Source of the DNA: Bemisia tabaci | Taxonomy: Eukaryota; Arthropoda; Insecta; Hemiptera; Aleyrodidae | Direction: 5' to 3' | Assembly (NCBI RefSeq): GCF_918797505.1 | Contig: NC_092798.1 | Location: 12,661,501-12,725,500, forward strand | Length of the DNA: 64,000 bases | Part shown: positions 23,091-35,404 of the stretch, in pieces | Position numbering within the stretch: the stretch's first letter is position 1 | Layout: each line of letters starts with the position of its first letter | The notes under the pieces: generated by a model | What the model was told of the DNA's origin: nothing | Database searches by the model: none | Seen by the model: only the letters and a program-made list of their open reading frames with translations | Translations under genes and position numbers: made by a program

Positions 23091-23227
23091 TCCACCTACG
23101 CATACCTTTCACCGCCAAAAAATAAGCTAGGAGGCAAGGTAGAAACTTTTGTAACGGACAGTCACAAGAACATTTTTGTAAAAAAGTGATGAAAATCGCG
23201 TACTCACTTGCGCTAAATTAAATTAAT

Positions 23228-23268
23228 CGGGACGCGTTTCGGGGTCGAGATGGCCCCATCATCAGCCG
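23228..23268 (-). ncRNA. Hammerhead-ribozyme-like motif (Penelope-element type)
   Basis: On the minus strand: CGG-CTGATGA-TGGGG..CCCC-GAAA-CGC-GTC-CCG. The two invariant boxes (CUGAUGA and GAAA) and a GUC cleavage triplet are present, stem II is GGGG/CCCC, stem I is CGG/CCG, and stem III is the minimal ACGCGU type known from hammerheads of Penelope-like retroelements. A U between CUGAUGA and stem II is a small deviation. No Penelope reverse transcriptase is visible nearby. Confidence 0.45.
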
Positions 23269-24578
23269 GGTTCGTCAACATAAGAGTTCGCTGCCGGGTT
23301 CGCTGCCGTGATTTCCGACACCGGACCCAATTTTGGGCCCCCATTTTGAAGTGGAAACGTGTTTGTAACACCAGAAAGGCAAATGTGACTGTGAAATATA
23401 CGTCATCAACTGCAAAATATTCACAAATCTTAGGAGTTCGAGAGTGGACAGGTTTTGGCATTTATCACATCCCCACTTTTCGGAAAGGGAACATCTCCTA
23501 AAAGAACTATGAGATACAGTAAAGATTATTTGTCTAAAAGGAATTTTTCCTCGCCAGGATTTCATGCTGAACGCGTTTAAAATATCGGAGATTTCCACAA
23601 CCAAGTTACATTTAAAATATGAAAGTTCGTAAAATATGTAGTGTGTATAGTAATTTCAATTTTTCCCATAGTATTAGCAACCAGAGTTAACTAATGATGA
23701 CAGTGCCTATATATTTCAACTTATTAAATGATTTTTCATTCCATAATTTGCGCTCTACTGTCTCATTTAAAACACTGATACGATATTTTTTAAAAAATAA
23801 TTTTGAAAATTTGAGGGATGTTCATTTTTACGCAAAATTTTCACGATTAAGTATAAAGAAACTGCCAATAATTTTGAAAAAATTTTCAAACATTTTCTGA
23901 GAAATAAATACTACGTCGGATTAAATTTGGCAATACATAAATTTTACCATGGCGCTTTGACTCAGAGCGGAAGTACTAAAGTGACCAATCTCCTGTAAAA
24001 TCGTGCAAAAACCACATTCGTACAGTTTTGCCGTGCTTGGCAAGAAAAACGTTGCCTCGATGTACGTAAGTTGATGAGCTCTTTTTATATCAAGCATGGC
24101 AACATTTGTAACATCTATTATTTACTTGCGCAGTCACAGAGAGCTTTCAAAGTTGAGGTGGCAGTGTGGACATTGATTAATATTAAATGAAGCGGGAGTC
24201 CACTCCACCCTCTGTAATTAGCTCTAAGCTAATGGTCAAACGCCCTTTATCAACGAGGAGCCAAATATTCAGACTTATCTCAAAAATATCATATCTGCCC
24301 TTACTTTTCCGTTTAGTTGCGCCGTAGCTCCTCAATAAAATTTCGGAAGAGTGCCTCATATTTTTTTTTTTTTTTTTTAAAAGATAAGTCTATAATATAA
24401 TTTTTTATTATTTTCATGAAAAACCGCGAAAAACATGAATAACTTTTCTGAAATTCTATCGTTGAACTTTTGAGGAGCGTATTTTTTCATCCGAATACCG
24501 TCATAAGTTTTTATACCTCACTCGAGATTTGTAAAAATTTACTTGCTTTCGTGTGACGTGACCTTAGTAATGTTAATG

Positions 24579-24830
24579 CTGCCGTGCTAAGGAAGAACGC
24601 CGTATGAAAATTCGAGAGTTGCCAAATTTCCCTTGATAAAATATGTATTTTTGCAAACATTTATGCATATTTTTTCTCGAAATTTTCAGATATTCTAGAT
24701 TAAATTGCGTAAAAAATTGTCTGCAAATTTTGGAAAATAATATTCGCAATTTTTCCAGTAATTTTCGCTTTTATCGGAGGAACCTAGCAACGTTTGAAGG
24801 CTCATACGGCGTTCTTCATTAACACGGCAG
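24579..24830. mobile_element. CTGCCGTGCTAAGG-ended MITE, copy 3
   Basis: Ends as in the family, flanked by AATG on both sides (4-bp duplication). Confidence 0.8.
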
Positions 24831-24867
24831 AATGGTAAAGAGAACGCGCTCTTAAAACACGTAAAGG

Positions 24868-25135
24868 TCTCGATACACGATCAAATTCCGAACAATTCTG
24901 ACCAAAGTGGACCTGTTGATGACTGATGGTCACCATGCTACACTCCTCTTTGATCAAAATTGGATGGGCCATCAAATTTTGATCAGAATGGAGTGTCACC
25001 ATACATCATTTCCTGCCGCACGAAACATTTCTGCCAAGTTTTCATTTTAGAAGTAAGCAAAGTAACGACTTTAAGTCTGACGACTCCCGACACTTGGATG
25101 ATAATCGGTTCGGGAATTTGATCGTTGTGTTCACG
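24868..25135. repeat. Palindromic MITE with GATCAAA motifs
   Basis: ATACACGATCAAATTCCGAA ... TTCGGGAATTTGATCGTTGT. The interior has many TTTGATCA / TGATCAAA boxes. Further partial arms run to about 25350 (CATTTTGATCGTGGACC). Confidence 0.5.
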
Positions 25136-26140
25136 ATCAAAATGAGCCATCGATGCTATTGTTGAGTGTTGCCCAAAAAAATTAAAAGACCCCTCTACTT
25201 TTTGATCAACATAAATTCTGAACAGAGTATCAAGAGAGATAAGTTCAATACTCGGTTCCCGATTTTCGTTTGACGATTACGCAGCGTCTCTTAATTTCGT
25301 TGAGTAACATTCAACAGTCGCATTGATGTCTCATTTTGATCGTGGACCCATGGCTTTACAATATTTGCTTTAAAACTGCACTGAATGCCGAGAGCTTTTT
25401 TATTGCCAAAGTTATGGAGCTTCTCACTAAAAACCTCGTTACCTGAGAAGCGGATTTTACGAAACAAACTCGTGGCAGTATTGTGTTCATTATGCGAATC
25501 TCTCTGATTGCATGCGAAAGGCACATTCATCCGGGAGAAAAAAAAATCAAATTACGTTTTTTATTCCGGGTTGTCTGCGCCCACACCTTTTCAGAATAGA
25601 GGGCTAATTTATTTTTTCTTTACGCCCGTGGTAAAAAAAGGAAGAACGTGATATTTCAATTCCGAATAATTTTGAAAAATTCTGCACTCGGCTCGTCGCA
25701 TATTTGCGACTCTAAATTTTAGGAAACGGCTATTCAATACTCGGCTTAGTCTCTGTCATTCGTTGTCAACATTATAGTTTTGTTTGACTCGTAAGCTTTT
25801 GGATTTTCACCTTTCCCGGAGGTCAAATATTCGATTAATTTTGAAATGTGCGGAAAAGGCGAACTCAAACAACGTAGTGACTGAACTTAGCTATAAAAAT
25901 TCTGCAACTCAATTTTTTCCGTTATTAACACCACTAAAAGAAAATCTCAAGCAATTTTTGATAGAATTCTCCGGCGTTCCCATGAAATTTTGGAGAAAGA
26001 AAGAGGTTAGAATCCCCTTCTGATTTTGGCACAATTCCTTACCCCAGGTTTTCCCTGACTCAGAAAAAAAAGAAAAGTGACGAACATTTTTGGAGAGGTG
26101 AATCTTGCCCTTTGCGATCTATTCTGCGAATGAAAAACAA

Positions 26141-26690
26141 TGGACCACTAGACAAGGTATGAATTTCAACATTCTGATACATGTTTCTTAACCAAAATTT
26201 CACGTAAAACACCATGCGCACAACGAAAATTACCGATATCAACTCCTTACGAAGATATTTAATGATTCTTGGTGCGTGAATTCAAACTATCCGCTCATGA
26301 AAACTCGATGCTCCACGTGATTCACATCGCGCACTAAACGTTATCATGACAGTCTCTGCGATATAAAAATCTGACAACCTTAATCTTGACACTTTGGCTC
26401 AGCTATTACAAATAGCTTATAGTTTGAACAACACATGGTGGGAAATGAACATTGCTCGATTGATCACCTTGCTGAAACCGTTGTAGTGCGCGATTTGACT
26501 CACGTAGAACTTTGAGTTTCTTGTGAGCGGGCAGTTCAAATTCCTCGTAACCAATGTGAAATAAAAACGTCAATATCTTTGTTAGAAGTTGGTTTCAGTA
26601 ATTTTCGTTGCGCAAATCGTATTCTACGTGAAATTCTGGTCAAGAAACATGTATCAGATTGCTTAAATTCGTACCTTGTCTAGTGGTCCA
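26141..26690. repeat. TGGACCACTAGACAAGG-ended repeat, copy 2
   Basis: Same family, ends TGGACCACTAGACAAGG ... CCTTGTCTAGTGGTCCA, best preserved ends of the three. Confidence 0.75.
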
Positions 26691-27597
26691 TTCCTGACTC
26701 TCTACAGGATACTCCGATTTTTCTTAACTTTCCGGGTTTTTACAAATTCTGTAAATTCTCAAGGTTAGACAAGTTTCCCAGGATTCTCACCACCCTGCAA
26801 AAAAAGGGGGAAAAAATGAACAATGCTTAGACACTATCAACTACGGGCGACAGAATCCATTACTTTTCCAATTTCCATCTTTCCTTACGCCTGCTTTTTT
26901 TCATGTCAATTTCACTCATCTGTCTGAGTCTGACATGGTAAGGAAAATGGCCGTATACTACCATTCTAATGTTGCAAAATTTCTAGCAATAAAAAACATT
27001 CGTTTTGGAACGTTTCTGCTTGAGATCAGGAGCACGAGATTTAGCAGTGAACAAAATTCTTTAAAAAGTCTAGGGAAAAAAGTTCAAAAGTACTCTAAGA
27101 GATTTAGGACTCTATACGAGGAAGGGGTGGAACTCCAAAAAAAGGGTTAGCATTTCTTCTTGGGAGTTTTGAAAAAAGATCTGCCAGCAATAGTTTAGTT
27201 CTACTATTGTTAATTTCAACGTTTTAAAGTCTGCGATTATATTTAATTTTTTTAAATAGAGACCAACTGTACAATGTCTCCTTTGAGAGTTCAAAGAAAA
27301 TATTTTAGTGGTTTCTTTTTGATTAAGTTAATTAGAAATCCGCAATTTCGCACTTTTGACTGTAGCCATCGATATGTTAAGACCGGGATGAAGAGGAACA
27401 AAACAAAACAGAAAGCTATTGGACACACGAGTCGACCGAGTCGTGTTGACAGGAGAGTATTTGTCGAACAAGCTTTGGAAGTCAGTGAAAAATTGAAATT
27501 CTCATAAATTTATAGCACTTTTCTCAGAATTTAAACGCACGCTGGAAAAATTCACGAACTCTAACTTTCAATGAGTAGAAAATTGGGAGAGAACAAA

Positions 27598-27682
27598 TGG
27601 ACGTATTTATGCTAAAAGGAACGAAGTGCATAGGATTTGCTTGAAACATGGTTCCCTTTAGCATAACTACGTTCAATTGAGA
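27598..27682. repeat. Short palindromic MITE (TTTATGCTAAAAGGAAC), copy 1
   Basis: GACGTATTTATGCTAAAAGG ... CCCTTTAGCATAACTACGTT. Relatives at 28107-28240, 35405-35632 and 60632-60712. Confidence 0.55.
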
Positions 27683-27864
27683 TGTAAAGGACGATCGAGA
27701 CTGAGAGGATTTTGGGAAATTCTCGGCTTTGAAAATTTTGTTGTTATCTATCTCTTCGGCAACACAGTAGTGTGGGATCCCGGAGAATGGCGGTGACTTT
27801 TGTTGGGACGGATTTTTTGCTGTCTTTTGACGCTTACAACCTGCTGCATTTTTCGCCCTTGCCA

Positions 27865-27995
27865 TGGCGTCCCTCTTCTGAAGTCAGGGCGGGGTTCAAT
27901 TTTAATATGAGACCTGTTCTACCCATATATCCATGCTTTTTGGGGATCATGTGGAAATCCAGATACGTCTCTGCGTGAGAGAAGCGACGACAGTA
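27865..27995. repeat. 120-bp palindromic MITE (CTGACGTAAGGGCG family), copy 4, diverged
   Basis: Left end worn (TCTGAAGTCAGGGCGGGG), core GAGACCTGTTCTACCCATAT / TTTTTGGGGATCATGTGG, right end CGTGAGAGAAGCGACGA. Confidence 0.5.
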
Positions 27996-28106
27996 GAAGT
28001 TTTTGTCGAAAACATGTTTTTCTCGCATTGAATACGTAATATTAGAACCTTGAACATTACACAGTGTTGAGAATTTTCTCTCTCTTGGGCTCAATACAAT
28101 CAATTG

Positions 28107-28240
28107 GACGTATTTCTGTCAAACGGAACTATGTGCATTATGACGTGAGCCCTGTTATGCATGTATTCTTATGGGCCTCAGGGCTCATGTCTTAATGCAC
28201 ATAGTTCCGTTTGATAGAAATCCGTCGAATTGATGTCAAA
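28107..28240. repeat. Short palindromic MITE (TTCTGTCAAACGGAAC), copy 2
   Basis: GGACGTATTTCTGTCAAACG ... CGTTTGATAGAAATCCGTC, but the centre is GACGTGAGCCCTGTTATGCA / CAGGGCTCATGTC, the same core as the CTGACGTAAGGGCG family. Confidence 0.6.
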
Positions 28241-28929
28241 ACCGAGATAACGCGTTTACTCATGTAATTTAAGAGTAGTTCACAGGGATAAAACTAAATG
28301 AAACAAAATCCAATTATGTATAGTCATTTGCTTATACGATGTTCGCTATTTTTGGGGTCCTAAACAATGTACGCATCAAATTTGAACCGAGAAAAGGAAA
28401 TTTGAATTTGTTCTCCTCCTTTTTATTTAATGTAAAGGAAAAGTTTGACAACTAATTTCATGTTCAAAATATATTTCCTCGACATCGAATTTTTGATAGG
28501 CGAGAAACGATTACCTAGTTGAGTTCAAAGCTACTCCTAACTCACTTTCTTTCCGAAATGCGACTTATTGATAGTGCGTTGCTGCTAAACTCGGTCCAAT
28601 ATTTCCAAACGTGGCAACGTCTGGAATCTTCAGCAGCTTTTTTCCTTGACAAAACAGAAATCTACTCGCCAGACACTCAATGAGTAGAAAATCGCTTGGG
28701 GCATTGGGCCCCGCAAAGTAATGAGAAACTATTTATAGGTGCGCAGTCATACTAACCATTACGGACCATGGTTTTTTTCTGAATGTCAGGGATCAAGAAA
28801 CAGGGCTAAAATTTTCCACATTTTTACTCTAGTATTCAGTAGAGCGTCAGACAGAGTGGCATTCAACAAATATACACTTTCCGTGCGTACAACGCGTCGA
28901 AGTCGCATGTTCCCCTAATGCTTGACAAC

Positions 28930-28970
28930 TTTTAAAAGCATCCAATTTGAATTCTCCGAATGCATCAGTC
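28930..28970 (+). promoter_or_regulatory. Possible core promoter of gene 2
   Basis: TTTTAAAAG (28930-28938), with an arthropod-type initiator TCAGTC (28965-28970) about 30 nt downstream and the ATG about 95 nt after that. Spacing is right for TATA plus initiator, but both motifs are weak. Confidence 0.3.
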
Positions 28971-29062
28971 TAACTTTGTTTTTTCCTACTTTTAATGTGG
29001 GAATTTAATCCGGAAAATTTTAAACTATGAGTCTTGGGATCGTGCACAACCGAAGCTCCACG

Positions 29063-29092
29063 ATGAATACTCTGTTCTTCCTACTTTCCATG
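29063..29092 (+). CDS. Gene 2 exon 1: start of signal peptide
   Basis: Ten codons, MNTLFFLLSM, with donor ATG|GTATGT. The frame continues in phase 0 at 33022. Together with CLWSGSGAKA it forms a typical signal peptide (short n-region, hydrophobic LFFLLSMCLW core, small residues before cleavage at AKA). An in-frame ATG lies 12 codons upstream (29027, MSLGIVHNRSST), but it would put a polar extension before the core and differs from genes 1 and 3, so 29063 is preferred. Confidence 0.65.
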
Positions 29093-29287
29093 GTATGTTT
29101 CTTATTGATTATATACCTAATCGTTTTGTTTTTTAAGCATATAATTATCTGTGTAAAGCTTTTCGCATGTGTGTTTGAACTACGTTGTGATACAAAAACC
29201 TCGGTTACATTAGAGCCCGCTCATACTGAGATTAAAGGCAATATGCGTATCCATTTGTGATTGGTTCCTGTATTTTAGGCCTCCACA

Positions 29288-29487
29288 GTGTCACAAACGG
29301 GAATAAAGATTACATTTTCACCTATTGAAAGATTATAAACTGGAACGAACCCGAGAATTGGAGGCACGGCAGGAACAAACAGAATGAGAGAAGGGACGGA
29401 GACAGGAATTTGGTTGATGGGATTGGGGTTGATCAAAGATTACCAACAACGTTCAATCCGTGTAATCTTTATTCCCGTTTGCGACAT
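29288..29487. repeat. 200-bp inverted-repeat element (gene 2 intron 1)
   Basis: GTGTCACAAACGGGAATAAA, then GATTACA ... TGTAATCTTTATTCCCGTTT, then GCGACAT; arms about 27 bp. No other copy in the window. Confidence 0.55.
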
Positions 29488-29964
29488 CCATGAGCCACGA
29501 TGTAACTCTATATAAATGAACTCTAGGTGGCAAGACCAAGAAAATGACGGGACATTGAAAGAAGATGATTAAAATTTAAGTGAATGGGATTTTATTTGCC
29601 CGCAGCCTCGTGCTCAAATTAAGGTTACTTATGTATTTAGTTTAAACATTAATTATAAACTTCACTTTCGGAAAAGTTTTTTCAACATAACCTCTAATTT
29701 AGCAAGGTTGACAACAGGTGCCGCTAATGGCGAGGCAGCGTTTATAATTGCGTAACGCTCCCATTTGCAACGCATTTGTGACGCAAGTCCTTGTTTTTTA
29801 ACGCGTAAAAACAAAATGGCGTAATACACTACTCGACAACTCCCCCCCCCCCTTCCCTCCGAGTGTTAGGTCATTGATGAACGGACCTTGACAATTGACA
29901 GTTGGCAACATTTTCGCCGTCTTGTTTTTGAAACCTAAAGGTAGAGGAGGAATAAGAATAAAAA

Positions 29965-29991
29965 TAGTGTATTTCCTTCGGAAATACACTA
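29965..29991. repeat. Perfect 12-bp hairpin
   Basis: TAGTGTATTTCC-TTC-GGAAATACACTA, a perfect 12-bp stem with a 3-base loop, inside intron 1 of gene 2. It is followed by a purine-rich (GAA/AAG) low-complexity run to about 30170. Confidence 0.8.
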
Positions 29992-29995
29992 AAAA

Positions 29996-30170
29996 TAGGA
30001 AAAATATGGAGGGAGAGAACAAAGAGGAGAGGAAAAAAAGACACACGGAAATGAAGATAAATAAGAAAAGGAGAAAAAATGAGGAAGAGAAAGGGAATGA
30101 AAAAAAGGACAACGAATATGAGGAGAAGAAGAGAAAAACTTAAAGGAAGGAGGCGGAAGAGAAGAATAAG
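29996..30170. repeat. Purine-rich low-complexity tract
   Basis: Almost only A and G on the plus strand. It gives a Lys/Glu-only ORF on + and a Phe/Leu/Ser-rich ORF on -, both artefacts of composition. Confidence 0.75.
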
Positions 30171-30652
30171 AAAAAACATTTGTTTACGTGGTAACATTCA
30201 TAGTACATGCATTATTTCTGAAATGAGCCTAATATATTAGATTGCAAAATGTAGTATTTTATGTTTCCTTCTAAATATTTGTAGAAGAGTCAGTATTGCT
30301 GAACAGTATTTTGGGAGCACACGTTTCATATCGATCGAGGTTCTTTGGATCAGTGAACTAGACTTAGATTCGTTGAACTAAACCTTTGGAACACGATTAT
30401 TTATAATTTTCTTTTGTTGGGGGGGGGGGGGGTCATTGTGCGAAATGTCATTAAAATTTCCAAGGTAAAAACCCAGATCCGTAGAAAAAGTTCAAAAGTT
30501 CAGCACTATTAACAAAGCGGCAACGGTACTGCATACTGAGGAATCAGTCCTCAGAACCGGAGAGCATTTGCTTAGCTACTATCGGTTCGTTCAACCGAGC
30601 TTTTGGTTTTAAATATATTTTTCCCATCCGTATGCAGTTTAGCTGGTAATAT

Positions 30653-30876
30653 ACAGGGCGATCCAAAAGTCCCGCACCATCAGCACCATAGGCACAATTC
30701 GTGTAACTTTTGAACAAATTTATATAAAAACTTGGAAATTTTGTGAGTGCTCCTAGGTCAAGGAAAACGACTTTGGGGACTCTCCCGAAATTTTGCAGGA
30801 ATCTTCCTGAAAAAAAAGCAAGAGTCCTGGGGGTTACTGCTAGGGCGGTGCGAAACTTTTGGATGACCTTGTGAAA
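30653..30876. repeat. Mariner-like-ended MITE, copy 3 (gene 2 intron 1)
   Basis: ACAGGGCGATCCAAAAGTCC ... ACTTTTGGATGACCTTGTG. Lies in intron 1 of gene 2. Confidence 0.6.
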
Positions 30877-33021
30877 CAATTAATATTTACCGCGGCAGGG
30901 TTGGGTTATCTGAACCAGAATTGATAAATTCCTGTCACCAGAGGAAAATATTATTATCTCGCCAAATGAAGCCAATAGTTTCAAAAATGCCATCAATTTG
31001 TAGAAAAAATAGGAATACGCTGACTCGAACAATTGCAAATAATCGCTTCCGGTACATTGCATTCATTTTACATGACATTTTATCTGACACCTCCCCCATC
31101 ACTGACAATGGATCCCTTAATAAAAAAACCAAACTCAATTTTTAGCCTTTAATATTGAGCCTTTAGAGTTCGTTTTTCATTTCACTTATTTTAGAAATAT
31201 GCAGCTATCGCTTCAGAGGTGGAATTTAACAAATCGGTCGACAAATAAAAATAGTAACTAATTTTAAGGTTAGATTTTAGCAGCATGTTGTGGTTTTTCT
31301 CGGGAGGTATACAATCACTGCTAGGATACACCTTGATGAGCATTTCATACACTGATTGGACAGAGATTTTGCGTCTAAACATGGCGCTTTACCGACCATT
31401 ACGTTGTAAGAGGAAAAAAAAGATGGGGGAAAAAGGCAGGGGCACCTTCAAATGATGACGCACTTGTGATGAGGCAGTTTTTAACTCTTCTTTCCCGGCC
31501 ACGATAAATGGCGGCCATCGCAAGCAACATTTTCGACACGAAATATAGGCGCATTTTTACGATCGGGTATGATACAGTTGAGTTGGTGAATGATAACTGA
31601 TGTCGATTTTTGTTGAAAATTTTGACCAATCAGAGGCGAGACTAGAAAAATTAACGAAATTTGTGAGATAATCAAAGATGATCAACGTAAATTTGACAAA
31701 GTGGAAGATTCAAATCGCGTGGAGTGTAAGCGGGATAGAAAATGGTGTTCATTTTACCTGGAACTACATTATCTTCAGTGAGTGGGTCCACATGCATTCA
31801 TAAAAAGCCACCACACACTTAGTTTTTAACCATAGAAACTTTAAATAAAAGAACCGCACACATCTAACGAATCAAAACCAGAACTTTTTCGGTGTAGTAG
31901 TCAATTGATGACGTTCGTTGTCACCGGTTACATCGATGAAAAGGAAATTCGAAACTGTTGGCATTCAAAGGTTTCCGATGATACTTCCGATGCCAATTTG
32001 CGAGTGGGCGGCATGCAACCTCAAAACCTGGAACTACACCAAAAAGGCGAAAAAATAAGGGAAAAAATATGGCGATGTTCATTGCGTTTCATTTGATGAA
32101 CATTGCCCCCATCGCGGCCTTTTTTCTGCGAACTCAATCCTGGAATTTGCGTCATAGCTCCAACGGCTCGTTCAGATTCATTCTGAAGGTTTTTTTTCGT
32201 GTATTTCTTTTCGCCTTCTCTGCGGCAATAGCACGCAATTTCGCATGAATTTTAACGCTGGAGGGGGAAAAGGAGGGGCTCCATTTTTTGGAAATTATTT
32301 TTCGAGGAATCGATAAATCTGGGTGTAATGTAAAAATCAATATATGTAAGAAGTAGAATAAAAACAAAAGACCCACCTCCCGCTCCTGTTTAAAAATACA
32401 TCAACAATACAATCGTATTTCCGATGAATAAAAAAGTCCGAAAGCCTGATTAAAAGACAATTTATGCATAAAATAAGGTGCAAATCGAGAAATTAATTCT
32501 CCATTGTAGTCGTGATTAAAATCACTATTTTTCAAATAATTATTTTCGATACATGAAACGTACGCCTTCACCCTTCACATTGAGAATCCGCAATCTGCAG
32601 AACATCAAGTGAAAATCGAACAATTTAACCTCTCTCACATAAAATCCGCTATTATACATTTGAATTCAACTGTAAGAAGAGTTTGAATCTTCTCAAAATA
32701 CTCGAAAAAGTATCCTGTATGCTCTTACACCGACAATGATGTTTGTGCTATTTGTAGTTGATGAAGGAACTGAGACGTAAAAAGCTCTCTTCCTCTAGAT
32801 ACACTGCAGAAATGGTCATTATTTTGCGAACAAGGAACTACTGCTTACTGCTCATTTTAGAAAAAACTTACGAGCCATAAGTTTCCCCCTGCAGATACGT
32901 ACTTTTATAGATAATCGAGAAATATTGGTTATCTGTTGCAAAATGCACTGAAAACAGTCAAACTCATTACAAAAACTCATTCTACATAGTATCTGAATAC
33001 ATTTTTATCATTCTATTGCAG

Positions 33022-33120
33022 TGTCTGTGGTCGGGATCGGGTGCAAAAGCTTTTGGAGCGTATGGAGACGATGAAGAGGCAAAACTAGCAGAAAATCGTC
33101 ATATCCTCGTGTTGAAACAG
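33022..33120 (+). CDS. Gene 2 exon 2: end of signal peptide and acidic spacer
   Basis: Acceptor CATTCTATTGCAG, 33 open codons, donor CAG|GTGGAA, phase 0 at both ends. It encodes CLWSGSGAKAFGAYGDDEEA and then KLAENRHILVLKQ. Exon size (99 nt) and phases are identical to gene 3 exon 2. The spacer is acidic, unlike the basic tail that follows. No known domain seen. Confidence 0.68.
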
Positions 33121-33433
33121 GTGGAAATTTAGCATTTCTCAAAAAGTGTTCGTCAAAAGCCATCTGTGATTTCGATGGATAGATCGCACAAAAGAAGGCA
33201 AAAAGAAGAGATCTGAGTAGAAAGCTATCCCCCTGTTCAATGTTATGATGATTAGAGTAAATAAACCCGTTCAAGTCCAACTTACTTGGGAAATTTAAGA
33301 AAAAACCTATCCGTTCAGGGATTAAATATTGGAGTGCAGAAGTTGGTTCAGGTCATTGGAGCTCTTGCATGTGTCAAGAATATGCGGTTTAAATACTGAT
33401 TCTTCTGTATAATTTCAAAAAAAAAAAAAAAAA

Positions 33434-33690
33434 CCCACGATGGTGCCATTGGTTTTCTCCCAAACCAACTCCGAAACCCCAAAAAAGCTTTCAAACTTTG
33501 AGTCGAAATGGAGAGTATATCCCATGATATCCTGCTATCTCGTCAAACTCTCCATGCAAGGATATGGAACAAATACATTAGCGGAGTGCGGAGTTGCAAC
33601 TTCGCCTGGGGACTCCAAAACTGGAAACACAGCAACCTAGCTAATGTATCTGCTTCCTAACTTTGCATAGGGATGTAGAGGTGGACTTAA
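33434..33690. repeat. Palindromic GAGATGTTGCA element, partial copy (gene 2 intron 2)
   Basis: CACGATGGTGCCATTGGTTT, then the inner palindrome TCTCCATGCAAGGATATGG. The right arm is missing; an A-run precedes it at 33418-33433. Confidence 0.6.
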
Positions 33691-34440
33691 GTTCTTAAGC
33701 AGCTGGGAAACCTCGGAGCGCCTCTAATTTCGGAATACACAACCCGCACATCCGTGGAACACGCATCAAGGCGCTGCAATAAACTCTATGTAGTCTTCGT
33801 TAAACGGAGCGGAGCGGAAGCGCCTTCGGTTATTCAATATGCAACCCGTTAGCCAAGATACCGGAAATAAAATAAAAATTAAAAATGCTCGAATATTTTT
33901 GTTAAAAACTCAGAGGATGAATTTTAAAATAAGATTGTATAACGACGGTATAAGTTGGTGATCACATAGCTCGGTTTGCGACGTCGCATACTTCCTGACA
34001 TACCTTATTTTTTGAACGGAAAACTACTCAACGGCACTTCTTTAAAACTGCCGTGATTTTTCTTCTCTGTGCGAAGAAAATTCTGCAAAAACTTCAAGGA
34101 ATGATGTTAATTTGTTCTCCTTTAAAGCAATACATTGCTTTTTGGAGAGGATTAGAGGTCTAATCTCTAAAGTTTTCAAAAACAATTATAAACTGGAACT
34201 GGGTCTGTTCCTCTAGGCCAAAAACACTGTGAAAATGTAGATTTTCCCTCTGAAATCGGTGACTGATTCATGCAACAAAGGGTTAAAAAAATGACATAGA
34301 GGCGGAGATTTTCAGACACAGCAAACGAGATATGTGATTGCGGACTTACGACGTCGACTTATACTTGTCGCACATTTTTTTTTTAGACATTATTAATGCT
34401 ATATCAACATTCCATTATTTTCCGTGTCTCCCATTTTCAG

Positions 34441-34737
34441 GTGGACTGGGGGGCCGACCCCTTGGTTTCCCCCGAGGAATCCGACCCCCAGCACCTGACG
34501 ACGAGGGCTCCCGGAGCCCTTTTAAGATGCATGACGAGGAGTGGCGGAGGAAGCCGCCGGGAGCGAGAGAGGCGGGAGCAGATGCGCCGCGAGATAGAAG
34601 AAACTCGCCGACAACTAGAATCGAGCATGGTGTCGCCGAGCCAGCGCGGCTCCGGAAACAACCAGAGGGCGAACCAGGAGCCGGCCAGAGGCGCGCAGAC
34701 CCCTCGCAACTCGAGCTCCAGGAACCGCGGAACGCAG
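34441..34737 (+). CDS. Gene 2 exon 3: Arg-rich coiled-coil segment
   Basis: Acceptor CTCCCATTTTCAG, 99 open codons in phase 0, donor ACGCAG|GTACGA. The exon is strikingly GC-rich against the AT-rich flanks. It encodes VDWGADPLVSPEESDPQHL, then TTRAPGALLRCMTR, a Gly/Ser link, an Arg/Glu-rich helix (RRERERREQMRREIEETRRQ) and a Ser/Asn/Gln/Arg-rich low-complexity end. DPQHLTTR and the helix followed by Q-LES match gene 1. Two other frames are also open across the exon because of its high GC; the chosen frame is fixed by phase with exons 2 and 4. No known domain recognised. Confidence 0.72.
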
Positions 34738-35404
34738 GTACGAAAAATCCGTGTAAAATACACACTATTACTATAAGCGATCTTGCGGGATCTTATGAGA
34801 ATGCACTCACACATACAAAAAATCGCTCGATGGCTATAAAAATCCCCATAAGAACACGGCAAAACATCACTACAATTCGATATATTTGAAGATTTTTTAG
34901 AGATTTTTACACTAATCAAACGGTAGAGTGATAGGAAAGTTATATCTAGTTGATCACTGGGAGAACAACATTGTGTCTGTTACATGGTGGCATGAAACGT
35001 AATGAAAGATTGGAAATTTCAATGAAATATTTCATAAATTAAAAAATTTAATACCTCGAGTTAGGTTAGCGGTGAAGGAAAACCAAAAAGGCCGGCGGGA
35101 TGACACAATTATTGATGTTAATCTTCCATCGCATTGCTAAGGCGCAATGATACAACTATTCGCACTCTCCGGAATGCGTGAGGTATCACGACACAATTGA
35201 AGGCGTTTCCGAAACTGCCAACTTTCCACTTGGGGATTCTCGTGTCGCAGAAGATTCGGAGCATGAGATATACAAAATAAAGGCTGGCCATTAATTACGT
35301 AAAGCTCTCGGGGGGAGGGGGGTCTCGAACAGCCTTACGAAAGCTTTCCAGCCTATATTCAAAGAAAATGCAAAATACATTTTTCGTTGGGTTGATAACA
35401 AAAT

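Noticed and set aside
26935..27507. Two short basic ORFs as a gene
   Set aside because: No splice borders linking them to other exons, AT-driven composition, no recognised family.
29798..30197. ORFs of 104-108 codons rich in Phe/Leu/Ser (-) and Lys/Glu (+)
   Set aside because: Purine-rich low complexity; no splice or homology support.
34415..34919. Long minus-strand ORFs (116 and 160 codons) over gene 2 exon 3
   Set aside because: Shadows of a GC-rich exon. The plus-strand frame is fixed by phase with its neighbours and by similarity to gene 1.
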